NCBI GenBank assembly: GCA_013339765.2
Contig: CM023454.1
Coordinates: 65,725,878-65,789,877 of the forward strand
Length of the DNA stretch: 64,000 nt
Source: Haemaphysalis longicornis
Taxonomy: Eukaryota; Arthropoda; Arachnida; Ixodida; Ixodidae
Direction of reading: 5' to 3'
Each line of letters begins with the position of its first letter. Position 1 is the stretch's first letter. Under the pieces are notes generated by a model, which saw nothing but the letters and a program-made list of their open reading frames with translations, did no database searches and was not told the DNA's origin. This document shows positions 11,062 to 21,007 of the stretch, piece after piece. The translations under genes were made by a program, and so were the position numbers.

Positions 11062-11388
11062 ACTTTTCGCTCATCTGTACACAAATTTATTGAAGTTAAA
11101 AGACCGCCAGCCACCTGTATTGGCCTACCGGCGAGTGCGCAATCCCAGTTGCTTTGATCGCTTGCAGGCTACTATGTTTTCAGCCGTTGGATATCTGCGT
11201 AAGACACCCCACACTCTATTTTGGGCCTTTCGCGCATGTCTGCATTCTTCATTCCACCAAGGCCTCCGAAGATTACGAGCACCGCTCGAACTCTGCGGAA
11301 TGGCGCTTTCGGAAGACTCAAGAAAATGCGATGTGAGGAAGCTACAAGATTTATCAATGCCTTATGGCTGATGGTAGTGTAGGGAAGT

Positions 11389-12140
11389 TTGGAGTTTTCC
11401 CTAAAGTTTCACCAGTCGGCATCACATTCTGCAAATTTGTTACGTGGAATTGAACTGTGGGTGCCACATTCTCGAGATGTTAGGGTGACTAGGAAGGGGT
11501 CACTTTCGTATGGGTTGGTGTACAATCCCTATTCAACAAGTAGAAAAAGAATAGAAGAACCGATAGCCAGATCGATGTGCGAGTATGTGTGGTGTGTTGC
11601 AATGTAATATGTGGGCTTTTTTTATTGAATATGCAGGCTCTGGATGATAAAAGACACTTTTCGAGCAAATGATTTCGGGCATCCGTGCGTTCCGACCCCC
11701 AAAGTACACAGTAAGCACTAAGATCACCTACTACTAGAAAAGGTTCTGGAAGCTCGCCAATGAAGGATTCGAATTCTGAACTTGGCCGGGGGAAGTCAGG
11801 GGGAATGTATAAGGAGACTTTACATAACGTGTTAAAAATTCTTGCCCGGACAGCCACTGCTTCGAGGGCAGTAAGTAGTTGAAGAGATTGACAGGGAACA
11901 CATTTTTGCACGGCAATTGCTACACCACCAGACGAGTGAGTGCAGCTGTCTCTGTCTTTCCTTAATACCGTTTACTGAGTGAGGGAGTTGTTTTGTGTGG
12001 ATTTTAAATGTGTTTGTTGTAGGAACATGATATTTGGCTGATTTTTGTGCAGGATTTCATAGATGTCATCGAGGATTCTCGTTAGGATCCTACAGTTCTT
12101 TTGGACAATGCTTTAAAGTGGCATAAACGTCCACAAAGAA
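11389..12140 (-). pseudogene. LINE-D apurinic-type endonuclease, broken
   Basis: This corresponds to the start of ORF2. Near 12130 the IVQ(W)NCRG motif is degenerate (IVQKNCRILTRIL). Next come DDIYEILHKNQPNIM, an ETH-like QQTH, SCTHSSGGVAIAVQ near 11930 and VVGDLSAY(C)VLWGSERTDAR near 11700, followed by IFNKKSPHI. In family members this domain nicks the target DNA. The first catalytic Asn is present, but the Glu of QET is replaced (QQT). Stops and frameshifts split it into the frames at 11489-11911 and 11734-11916. Confidence 0.7.
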
Positions 12141-12195
12141 AATTGATGCTGCTAGCAGAGTAGTTCCATTATACAAGGAGTTTTTTATGTGCGTA

Positions 12196-12870
12196 TTATG
12201 TGTTCTGTGTAGGAGCTCTTACTATGAGCAGTGGCTTTTTTTGGTGCTCAACCGAGTCCCGTCTCTCGTTGGACGTCTGTGATGCCCGTGAGGATGGCGT
12301 TAAGTCCATTAAATCATCTGATGCCCTTGGGATTGCCTTTAGGTAACGTTCCTTTGCACGGGTGCCCCGAGAGACTCTTGGTGGCCGAGTCCCATGTGCA
12401 GGCCGCGGCGGGGCGTATGACGCAGCGGCAGGCGCTGCTCCCATGTGAGTGTTCGCAGTGCCCCTAGAGCCACAGAGGGGCATTAGAACAGTCACAGGGG
12501 AGGCGACACCACTTAAGAGTGTGTTTGTCGCCACTGTGACGGCAGAGTCCACAGGCACTGTGGCGGCGTGGGCTGCGAGGACATCATGGTGGGGGGCGGT
12601 GGCGGGGCCAAGTCCACAGTGCTGTGCTGGGTTCCCACCAAAACATGACGCCACCCCACCCCGGTGAGCAGCGTAGGCGTAGCTTCTGGAAGAAAGCACT
12701 GCGGGTCTTTTCCCATCCTCTGGATAAGAGATGTTTTCAGTTATTTTTAGATTTATTATTTCCTTCTCGTCTTTGAACTTCTGACATTGCGAAGAGTAAG
12801 TGGTGGGAGCCCCATCACAGTCACAGGTCCAGAATATATGGAGTGGGGAGGGCTTTGCAGAGTGTTCAGA
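12196..12870 (-). pseudogene. LINE-D ORF1 (gag-like), C-terminal part
   Basis: An open frame reads from the insertion junction to about 12196. It begins with a decayed zinc-knuckle region, continues as TYSSQCQKFKDEKEIINLKI and TENISYPEDGKRPA, then runs through a long Ala/Pro/Thr-rich tail. The same wording occurs in copy C (SCDKFHQEKKIIHVKV, TENISFPEARKRF). ORF1 of I-type LINEs binds the element RNA through CCHC knuckles. The upstream part is cut off by the copy B insertion. Confidence 0.75.
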
Positions 12871-13060
12871 TGATGATGATGATGATGGTTTGAGTTTCTG
12901 GCGCAAGGCCGACATGGCAAAGAGCGCCAAACACAAAGTGATTTGATGAGGTGGGAACAGAGATAAATGAGTTAAAGATTATGAGCACGGCTTGTGTAAA
13001 GGGCCAGAGAGAAGAGCAAGAGTGGTTAAAAGTTACATAAGGACATCAGGGGTAAAACTA
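12871..13060 (-). other. LINE-B 3' UTR and ATC tail
   Basis: Minus-strand 3' terminus. The conserved GGCGCTCTTTGCC...GGCCTTGCGCC end is followed by six or so ATC repeats. It matches the ends of copies A and C and defines the family's 3' boundary. Confidence 0.8.
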
Positions 13061-13932
13061 TGGCTGGTATGGGATTAGTTGCAAGAAGCGAACTTCTGAT
13101 AGGAACACAAAGGCGCGCTGTACAGAAAACAGGGCATCGTCTACTAAGAAGTATGACGGGTATGGTGAAATATATCGTGTGTGTAGTTGTGGGAAGTGTC
13201 TGTGTCGTTTTGTGTCAAGTGCCTTATATTGTATGAGGATGTGCATCACTGATAGCGCCTCGCCGCACCTGCCGCACCTGCTGCACCGAGGTCTTGGAGA
13301 ACTTGTGAGAAGGTGCGAGGGCGTTGCGCGAGTAGGCCTATCCGTAATCTAGCCAAGGCGACTTTAGGGTATCTATGGGCGTGTGTCGGTGGTGTATGGT
13401 CCCAGGTGTTGTTTTATTACGTGTAACTTGTCTGTTTGTTCAATCCAGTGCGATTGCCATTTTTGCGGAGTTGTTGTTTGATGTGTGGTTTTACGTCGGT
13501 GTACCGTAAATTGGTTATGTGTACTGTATTCAAGAGTGTAGCAGCAGGAGCCATTGGATCCGCTGCATCTTTCCCGGCTATACCACAGTGACCAGGAACC
13601 AAACAACGGAGCAGTTGAAATTTGTCGACATACACAGAAATATTTCCTTTGATGATAACATTTACAACGTGATTTTTTGAATACTTGTTGGAGACAACGC
13701 CAACAGCACACTGAAGGAATCTGTATAAGTAATGGATTGCGGGATGTGGGTTCGAAGTATATGAAACAAAAAGAAGTACACCATAGGCCTCTGATGTAAA
13801 TATAGTTACATTAGTCTTCAGACTTCTAGTGACACTAGGGCCGGGCCCGTTCGCCACGCAGGACACAGAGGTGGAAGTTTTAGAAGCATCCGTGCGAAAT
13901 TCAGAACACTGATACTTCTGCAGCAAATACAA
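13058..13932 (-). pseudogene. LINE-B RNase H and C-terminal zinc-like region
   Basis: The RNase H motifs in order are FRTDASKTS (first Asp present), FTSEAYGVLLF (Glu present) and a decayed third segment (HYLYRFLQCA) where the YTDS Asp is lost. Next comes LVPGHCGIAGKDAAD. The C-terminal HPHPSYFLVDDALFSVQRAF-type segment is at 13058-13249. The frame is broken after about 13417. Relative to copy C it carries small insertions, including a perfect hairpin just upstream at 14046-14069. Confidence 0.75.
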
Positions 13933-14045
13933 GACGTGCTGCAGAATTGCACATGTGGAGCTCGGTTTTTATCTATATGTGTGAAAGATGTGTCGCATGA
14001 TACAGGACGGAGGTGCCACAGTGGCGTGGCACCACGGCATAGACC

Positions 14046-14069
14046 ACCACGGCACAGAGGTGCCGTGGT
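14046..14069. repeat. 10-bp-stem hairpin inside LINE-B
   Basis: ACCACGGCAC and GTGCCGTGGT flank the loop AGAG. It lies in a roughly 100-base stretch between RT and RNase H with no counterpart at the equivalent place in copy C, so it is probably a small secondary insertion. Confidence 0.75.
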
Positions 14070-14599
14070 ACTATAAAATCTGTTAGAGAGCTTTGAATTT
14101 TATTAAAAAGGAGACAGCCAGTTCTTACGCTTCCTCTCTAACTCTGTAAGAGAAGGGCGCAGAGAACGATGGTCGATTTAGCAGGAGTTTGGTCATGGAG
14201 GTGTCATAAAACCTTATTTAACAGGATGGCAAGGCATGGATGAAATTTTAAAAGCATTAAGATCTCTGTATGCTCGTTGATATTGTAGGTTTCATTTGTT
14301 GTACTCTACATACAGGCTTTCAACTGGCCTAGTGCGGAAGGCACCACACGCCAAGCGGAGCCCTAGATGAAGCACAGGGCCCCCGCATTCTAAGGGATGT
14401 TTCAGTGGCTCACCCATAGACAACGCTACCATATTCCAATCGCGATCCTATTAGGGTGTGTAAAAACACGTAAAAGAAGCTGTTTATCAGCACCAAAAGA
14501 AACGTGCGAGAGAACCTTCAGGGTAGTCGTTTTTTTATAAGCATTTATGTTTTAGTTGTATGAGTGAGATGAAAGTAAGCTTTTCGGCAAAGATTATAC

Positions 14600-15271
14600 C
14601 TAAACACCCGTGTTCCCTTTTTTGAAAGGAATCGAGACACCATCGAGTTGAATGTCTGGATGCAGCCGGATGCCGCGCCTCTTGTAAAACAAAACACAAG
14701 TGTACTTCCCTGGAATAAATGTAAAACCATTGCTATCTATTGCGATAGCTATCTTGATAACACCACGCTTGACTTGGCGCTCGTAGATAGACAGGTTGCA
14801 AGACTTAAAGGATAATTGTACGTGTTCTACATAGATTGAGCAGGAAATCGATGGTGGCAGAGCCTTCCGAAGAAATATCATTTTTATAATGAACAATGTG
14901 CCACTCGAAACTCCACCTTGCGGCACCCCGTTTTCAGGTACATGAAACATAGAGGGTGCAGTTCCAACTCGCACTCGAAACGTTTTTTCAGACAGGTAAC
15001 TGACAAGCGTGTTCGTCATGTTACCCGACATACCAAATGACTTCAAATCGCTGAGGATTCCGTACAGCCAAGCAGTATTGTACGCATTTTCAAGATCAAA
15101 GTATACTGTCATACAGTACTGCTTGTGGAGGGAAGCATCTTTGATATATGACTCTAACGCAACGAGCTGATCGTTGGTAGATCGCCCTGCCCTAAAGCCT
15201 GCCTGGGAGATCTCGAGAAGAACCTTGTCCTCTAAGAAGTACACGAGTCTCCTGTTTATTATCTTGTCCAA
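14600..15271 (-). pseudogene. LINE-B reverse transcriptase, catalytic motif lost
   Basis: A 223-residue open frame covers the RT palm. It reads QAGFRAGRSTNDQLVALESY, then motif A VYFDLENAYNTAW (Asp present), then VPENGVPQGGVSSGTLF, then the motif C position, which reads YVEHVQLSF instead of YVDDVQISY in copy C. Both adjacent catalytic Asp residues are thus not preserved (DD to EH), so the enzyme would be dead even though the frame is open. The thumb follows (NGFTFIPGKYTCVLFYKRRG). It supplies the part of RT that copy C lacks. Confidence 0.85.
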
Positions 15272-15279
15272 GAGCTCAC

Positions 15280-15870
15280 ACGGGCAGCTTGTTAGGGCAA
15301 TGGGACAATATCTGGCAGGCGAAGAAGGGCCCTTCCATTCTTGAAGAAAGCAACTGCTATGGCCTCACTCCAAGGGCGTGGGATGTGCCCAAAACACATA
15401 TTTAAATTTATATGTGTAAGAGTGTTTCAAGAGTGTCTGGGTGTAGGTGTTGTATTACGGTGTATTTAATCTTATCTGCGCCTGGAGCTGAAGGTTAGCA
15501 CGTGCTCAGAACAGCGCTCAACTCATGGAGAGTGAATTAATAGTTGTAAAAAATTTTATTTGTCTTTGTCCTGTAAGGGCTTTTTATGTAGATGTTTTGT
15601 GTTTTATGAAAGTGTTTGGTTAGTGTGCTGAACTGGACACGTGTTCGAAGTGTTGTGCAAGTGTGTTAGCCTGGTCTTCAAGTGCGTCCGTTTGTTGTGC
15701 TAACCAGGGGCAGGCTGTCTGTTGTCCTTTGAGCTTACGTATACGTGTCGAGACTTTGTGTGTCCGTGGAGGAATTAATGTAAGTCAAGGTGTGCCAACT
15801 CTCCTTTTACAACAAAGTAAGGTTACCCGACGTGGCGTACCGACGAAGGATAACACACGGCTTCAAGTGC
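15280..15870 (-). pseudogene. LINE-B linker between endonuclease end and RT
   Basis: The minus strand carries the end of the endonuclease-RT linker, recognisable by the segment around 15825-15870 that matches copy C near 56840-56870 (plus-strand GACGTGG.GTACCGACGAAGGA). It joins directly to the ORF1 zinc-knuckle region, so the deletion breakpoint lies here. Confidence 0.6.
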
Positions 15871-16560
15871 TATGCCCGAACCGTTGGCACTTGAAACTGC
15901 ACCGTGGGTTTGGGTTGTACGGGCGGACATTGCATTGTATATACCCGGAATTTATTGATTCTGGAAGGGTGGATCGATCGCAGGTCAGGATAATGTGTTT
16001 AGTGGCTGTTTCTTTGTAATCGCGTTTTATCGATATTCGCTTTTACAGCCCTGACGCCGTGATCCCTTAAGCCTTCAAAAGGTCGGCATAGGTTTCGAAA
16101 ATGATGTTGGCCTCAGAGGTCACACCCTGAGAGCTGTTGAGACTGCGGTGGGGTGTGAACCTTGTCTCTAGATCTGCCGTGCGGGTTTGTTTCAGGAGGA
16201 TTGCGGATTGCGGCTGAGTTATTAGTTGAACTAGTACGTCACCTGTTTTTTTTTGCCTCGAAAGAAACGAAATTGGCGACGAGGAACACCCACTGGGAGG
16301 TGACGCATTTCAATTTATCTAATGATTCAAGAAATTAAAACGGGGATAGTATTAAGGTTTCGGAATGCTGAATGTTGGGAGGGATGGAAGGAAACTTCGG
16401 TGCGGCGCCTTTTGGGGGGCCTATCACGTTTGGATGGGTTTGAATGATCCACATGGAATAGCGAAATGTATGGAGACGCGGGTACTTTTTTCGTGAGCCT
16501 TACCCTGATAGCTGAAGTGGTCCCGGAGCTCCCAGCCTGGTAAACAGACAGAGAGCCCAT
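15871..16560 (-). pseudogene. LINE-B ORF1, N-terminal and middle part
   Basis: The N-terminal frame (16560-16327) reads through GTTSAIRVRLTKKVPAS and a basic region, as in copy C. After frameshifts it continues through an RNA-binding-like region and reaches KHIILTCDRSTLPESINSGY, then SFKCQRFGHST, the first zinc knuckle (near 15880-15900), where the deletion starts. ORF1 would be the nucleic acid-binding partner of ORF2. Confidence 0.65.
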
Positions 16561-16721
16561 CCGCTGGAGCTTGACCGGGGCTCCGACGGCCAGCGTTTCA
16601 GGTTTCTACTGTTCAACTTAAAACTCATTACCACAGTCGGTTACAGCGTGAGTGTGGGGACTTTGGGTCCCCGGTACTGCCAAAACCATCACCAAAATTG
16701 ATCAAGGTGCCCCGAGCGGGG
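16561..16721 (-). promoter_or_regulatory. LINE-B 5' UTR with GC-rich terminal hairpin
   Basis: The minus-strand 5' end starts CCCCGCTCGGGG, which can fold on itself, and matches the 5' terminus of copy C. I-type elements carry their promoter within this region; promoter function here is inference from the family. Confidence 0.5.
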
Positions 16722-16736
16722 TGCAGAGTGTTCAGA

Positions 16737-16760
16737 ATGCGAATGACTTTACCAGAAACG
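16737..16760 (-). mobile_element. LINE copy D, remnant upstream of copy B
   Basis: This short segment continues the ORF1 zinc-knuckle region of copy D after the target duplication. Its right limit is uncertain, because similarity to copy C fades within about 25 bases and Gypsy-3 sequence follows. Confidence 0.5.
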
Positions 16761-17009
16761 AGGCCTAGTTGGTAATTGCGACAGGGGTTTTGGAGACAGC
16801 TCTAGCAGCTAGGTATTTTGAGCCAGTGGTGGCAGGGAGAGTGATGACGATTTTCTCTGCCGACTCTGTGCCCTCGATTGGGATTGAAAACAATGTGAGT
16901 TCTGTGCCATGGTTGTTGACAACGCTGATGCTATGCGCGGAGTTTCGAGCGACCGAGCACCATTTCTGCAGCCGACCGCTCTTTTGTTGTCTCCGTAGAA
17001 TTTTCTGAA

Positions 17010-17725
17010 TGTGAAAACCTGTTTTCCAGGCGAACGACACACCCGATGCAAAAGAGCGCGACATTTCCCTGGCCAGCTGCGGGACACGCGCCTTTGCTCT
17101 GCTGCTCGACCACCTCAAGCCCGCCACGCCGCATGACAAGTCGCTGGGTGAGCTGCTCGCGACGCTGTGCTCGCACTTCAGCCGGGCCCCGTCGGCGTTA
17201 TTGGAGCGCTTCCGCTTTAACAACTGGAGCCGCCGCGATGGAGAGACGCTCGGGCAGTTTTTCGCAGCCCTGCTAAGACTGGCCACCGGCTATGTCTTCA
17301 GGAACCAGCTCGACTCGCTGCTCCGGGTCCGTTTCTTCTGCAACATAAACGACCACGCCTTGCAGAGTCGACTGCTGGAGCTTCCTGACCCCTCGCTGGA
17401 CAACGCCTTGAAGGCAGTGGTCGGGATGGAGGTTGAGGCCAATTACGCGGGCCGACGGCCGACGGAAGTGGCAGTGAACAAGATGGCGACACGGCGTGGC
17501 CGGTACAGTCATTGCGGTGGTTACTACCCCGCTCCACCCTCACAGTGCAAGTTCACGCAAGCGGAATGCTTCGCGTACGTGAGAACTGTGCAGATAGCTC
17601 GGGCGTGCACAGAGGGGACGGCGAACAGACGACAGCAGCAGCCGGCGGAAGCGCCCACCCACGGCAAAGGGAGACCGCGCAAGTGTAGGCAAGGGTGCGG
17701 CAGCAGCTTTGTGTGCAATGTCTAG
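17010..17725 (+). pseudogene. Gypsy-3 gag, partial
   Basis: A gag frame of the type seen in short-gag Gypsy elements. From ANDTPDAKERDISLASCGTR it continues as ALLLDHLKP, then LLERFRFNNWSRRDGE and FFAALLRLA. It ends in a cysteine/histidine cluster (HCGGYYPAPPSQCKF, AECFAYVR...IARAC) that resembles two zinc knuckles, the second with Cys/Gly changes. The last 174 residues are an open frame from 17201. The N-terminus upstream of 17010 is lost, and it abuts LINE-D. No 5' LTR was found. Confidence 0.75.
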
Positions 17726-17792
17726 TCTTCATGTCGGGTCCGAAGACCCGCATATCTTTGACACGTAGCACAGGGATATACTTCAGTCGTCT

Positions 17793-18107
17793 GTGCCACC
17801 AAATATACTCACTGTCGAAGTCTGCGGGCGTCTCACCTCCATGGAGATGGGAACGGGAGCCAGTGCGTTGGTCATGGCCAGTAAAGTTTTCAAACGCACC
17901 TTTCCTGGCGTGTTCGTCGAGGCCTCGAGCGTCATGCTGCGCAGCTACTCCGGACAGCTTGCCCAGGTCGAGGGTCAAGCTCAGGTCAGCGTTCGCCTTG
18001 GCGACAGGGAGGCAACCCTACCCCTGCACCTGGCCAATGGGCCATCACCGAAGCTGCTGGGCCGGAACTGGATCCAGGCATTGGGCGTGTGGCTGCCGAA
18101 GTACTAG
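17793..18107 (+). pseudogene. Gypsy-3 aspartic protease, catalytic Asp lost
   Basis: A 104-residue frame has retropepsin layout. The active-site position reads MEMGTGAS where the family has MELDTGAS, so the catalytic Asp is replaced by Gly. It also has MLRSYSGQ and the C-terminal LLGRNWIQAL motif. The protease would process the Gag-Pol polyprotein; this one cannot. Confidence 0.8.
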
Positions 18108-18299
18108 TTAGCAGGGAATGCGGTGGAAGACGTCCCGAGCCTCCTGACCAAATTCAAGGCCCCGTTCCAGCTTGGGGTGGGCACATTCAGCTGCGCGGCA
18201 GCAAGCATTCATGTCGCCGAGGGAGCCCGGGCGCGATGTTTCTAGCCGCACCCACTGCCGTTTGTCCGGTAGGAAGGGGTCACCCAGGAGCTGCAACGG

Positions 18300-18990
18300 T
18301 TGCAGGTAGACGACATCCTGGTGCCCGTCCAATTGTCGTAGTGGGCCACTTCCCCGTACCAGTACTCATGCAAGATGAGAGTGTAAGGATCTGCGGGGAC
18401 TTCAAGGTCACCATCAAACCCGTCGCTGCGGTCGAGAAGTACCCGCTGCCAAGTATTGACGATCTCTGGTCGGCGCAGTCCGGGGGATAGAAGTTCACGA
18501 AACAAAACCTCATAGATGTCTACCAGCTGCTAGTGCTCCAGGAGTCGTCCCGGAAGTACGTCACTATATCGACAACGCTGGGACTCTTCCAGTACAAGCG
18601 CATGCCGTTCTTCGCGGCCTCAGCACCTGCAATTTTCAGAGTGATATGAACCACCTCTTCAGAGGCATGAGGCACGCATCGGTGTACTTGGACGTCATCC
18701 TGGTGACCGGTACAGACGAGAAGAACCACCTGCAGAACCTGCACAACGTCCTGGAACGATTGCAGGGTGCCGGACTGAAGGTAAATCTGTGGAAATGCCT
18801 TTTCTTAGGGCCCCAGCGTTGAGTACCTGGGCGCCGTCCTTTCTCAGCTGGCCTGGCTCCGGCCCCCTCGCAAAGTTGAGGCTGTGCTCATGGCGCCGAA
18901 GCCTCGAAATAAGAAGGAGTTGCAGAGCTACCTCGCCCTCGTAAAATTCTGCAGGAGCTTCCTTCCGAAACTGTCGTCGCATGTATAGCC
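18300..18990 (+). pseudogene. Gypsy-3 reverse transcriptase, broken
   Basis: It reads VRICGDFKVTIKPVAAVEKY, PLPSIDDLW, a stop at about 18488, then RKYVTISTTLGLFQYKRMPF and ASAPAIF. The catalytic motif reads VYLDVILVTG (tac ttg gac gtc at 18685-18696) in place of YLDD, so the second Asp is Val. Then come HLQNLHNVLERLQGAGLK and a VEYLGAV segment. Several frameshifts are also visible. Confidence 0.85.
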
Positions 18991-19059
18991 GCTTTATTTT
19001 CTGTTTCGAGATGGACAACAGTGGGCCTGGAAGAAGGAACAGGACTAGGCCTCCCAGTG

Positions 19060-19370
19060 CAGCAAGGAGGTCATCACAAAGGCTCCGGTGCTAATGCACT
19101 TAGACCGAACCACACCTGTCGTCCTTACTGTCGATGCGTCACTGTACGGCGTGGGACCCGTCCCGGCCCACCGGTAGTTCTAAGCGGTCACGGACCACCA
19201 GCCACTGCTAAGACGGGTGGGCCCTGACAATGCCATCCCAGTTCAGGAATCGCCTGGAGTGGCACGCTGGGCCTTGAGACTCTCGGCCTACAGCTACCGG
19301 CTCGTCTACCGTCCGCGAAAGGACCTGGCACCCGCTGACACCCTGAGCCGACTGCCCTTGCTGGAGGTGA
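19060..19370 (+). pseudogene. Gypsy-3 RNase H, internally deleted
   Basis: The start (HLDRTTPVVLTVDASLYGVG) jumps after about 19175 to the end of the domain (VTDHQPLL, then ARWALRLSAYSYRLVYRP and ADTLSRLPL). The middle of the RNase H, including the second acidic residue, is missing. Confidence 0.75.
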
Positions 19371-19559
19371 CTGCTGCTGTTCCTGCACATCGCGAAGTGT
19401 TCATCCTGGAGCACGCTTTCCCGGAGGTGCTGTCCAGATTGGCAGTGTCGCAGGCGACCAGCCGGGACCCAGTCCTGCCACAGGTGGTCAAGGCGGTGTC
19501 CTGAGGGGAGGGGTTGGCGGAGCGGATGTACACCGACAAGACCGCCGAGCTTAGCCTGC

Positions 19560-20725
19560 AGCAGGGCTGCCTGCTGTGGGGTTTCATAGTGGTGATTCCA
19601 CAAAGCTGCGGTCCAGGGTCTTGCAGTTGCGGCACTCTGGTCTTCCAGGCGTGGAAAAGACCAAGATGTTGACCCGGTCCCACGTTTGCTGCCCTCGCCT
19701 GGACCAGGACATTGCTCGCATGGTGCAGAGCTGTCAAGTCTGCCAGGAGAACCAGCGACCGTCGCGTCATGTGGAGATCACCCTCTGCCATTCTCGAAGA
19801 GCCCATGGTCCCGCCGGCACGTGGAGTTCGCGTGGCCTTTCAAAGGACACTGCTTCCTGGTAATGGTGGATGACTTCTCCAAGTGGGTAGAGGTACTGCT
19901 ATTCCCAACTCCTTCGGCAGGAGCAAGCATTGCGGCGTTGTGGCCATTCTTCGCAGCTCAGAGCTTGCCGGACATCGTCGTGTCAGTCAACGATTCCGCT
20001 TTTCCCGGGAGGAGTACCTGGCCTGGGTGACGAAGAACGGAATGCGTCAGATGATGGTTCCGCCGTACCAACCTGCGTCTAATGGTGCTGTCGAGCGCAT
20101 GGTGCAAACGATGAAAGGCAGGCTCAAGAAGAGCAAGGCTGGGGATTTCTGGACGCAGATTGCCCGAGACATGTTCCAGTAGCGGACTACACCCCACGAC
20201 GTCACGGGCCGTGCCCCTTGCGAGCCCCTAATGGGCCGAAGGGTGAAGACGCCATTGAAAATGTGGCAACCAGACCTCCGGTCCACAGCGCTCCTCAAGC
20301 AGCACGAGCAGAAGCTGGCGAGGTTGCCCTACTGGCCCGTTGAAGGTGTCTGGGGCTCTGTTTTATGCCAGAAACTTCCGGCCTGGTCCACGCTGGTCTG
20401 CGGGGCTCATGGTCTCTCCTGCCAGTGCGTCGTCACATCTCGTGCGGAATGCGGACGGGATGACGTGGCACCGGCACGCGAACCTTGTGAGGCATCGCCT
20501 GCCAACATCAGTGGCCCAGGCAGGAAGCCAGCCGGCAGGGGAGCCAACTACCCCAGCCGCTGCAGCACAGCACCAGGGGCTGGTGCTATTCGCGCCAATT
20601 TGGCGCTGCGCGCAAATCCGTTGATACCTGCAAGGCGGGAGGATGGTGCGAGAGTGACGCAGGCAGCACCTGATGCTGCCACACCTGCATCGACACCTGT
20701 TCTCAGGTGGAGTGGAAGACTATGA
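19560..20725 (+). pseudogene. Gypsy-3 integrase and C-terminal region, broken
   Basis: The zinc-binding part reads LRHSGLPGVEKTK...CQVCQENQRPS, with the first His preserved. The core follows as VEFAWPFKGHCFLVMVDDFSKWVE; the usual first catalytic Asp position reads 'FAWPF'. PPYQPASNGAVERMVQT contains the catalytic Glu. The C-terminal part runs RAPCEPLMGRRVKTPL and ends near LRWSGRL. Frames shift repeatedly. An AATAAA lies downstream at about 20786. Confidence 0.75.
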
Positions 20726-20806
20726 AGACCACGGCACCCTTACTCACTGGGGTGACAGGTGTAGTTGTGTGTTTGCGTTGGACGAATAAACTTGTGGGTG
20801 AGGGGT

Positions 20807-21007
20807 GTGACAAGTGTGTGGCGCCCCCGGAACCTAAGCTTCATTAGCCGCTAAGTTCCGTGGCCCCACCACGCTCGCTGGGAAACATTGTACACGGCTG
20901 ACAAGTAAACACCGACGTACACATCTGCACTCGCTGAGGCACCATCACCACCAGCAAACTGCGTGTTGTAGCTTGGCTGGAGGGAACCCAGACCCTCCCA
21001 AATTCAC
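20807..21007 (+). repeat. Possible Gypsy-3 3' LTR
   Basis: A purine-rich run (GTGGGTGAGGGG) is followed by TGTGACAAGTGTGTGG, which fits a polypurine tract and LTR start. A plausible end is ..CTTCCC-like pyrimidines and TTCACA near 21007. There is no second LTR copy in the window to confirm either boundary. Confidence 0.35.

Larger units (their letters stand above)
10630..12870 (-). mobile_element. I-type LINE copy D, main segment
   Basis: On the minus strand this holds, in order, the C-terminal part of ORF1, an endonuclease and the N-terminal RT region, ending at the assembly gap. It is the same family as copies B and C. At its right edge it is interrupted by copy B; the 15-base sequence TGCAGAGTGTTCAGA at 12856-12870 recurs at 16722-16736 as the target-site duplication. 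Only about 25 bases of copy D are recognisable beyond copy B, so copy D is itself 5' truncated. Confidence 0.85.
12871..16721 (-). mobile_element. I-type LINE copy B, full ends, internally deleted
   Basis: It is bounded by the 15-bp target duplication TGCAGAGTGTTCAGA at 12856-12870 and 16722-16736. The minus-strand 5' end begins CCCCGCTCGGGGCACCTTGA, the same terminus as copy C at 59464. The 3' end closes with a (ATC)n tail, seen as GAT repeats on the plus strand from 12871. At 3,851 bp it is shorter than copy C because the segment from the ORF1 zinc knuckles to the end of the endonuclease is missing (join near 15850-15870). RT and RNase H are present but mutated. It landed inside copy D of the same family. 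Confidence 0.92.

Noticed and set aside
16765..17286. A 173-residue minus-strand frame
   Set aside because: Its right part is antisense to Gypsy-3 gag. There is no domain, and the GC bias explains its length.
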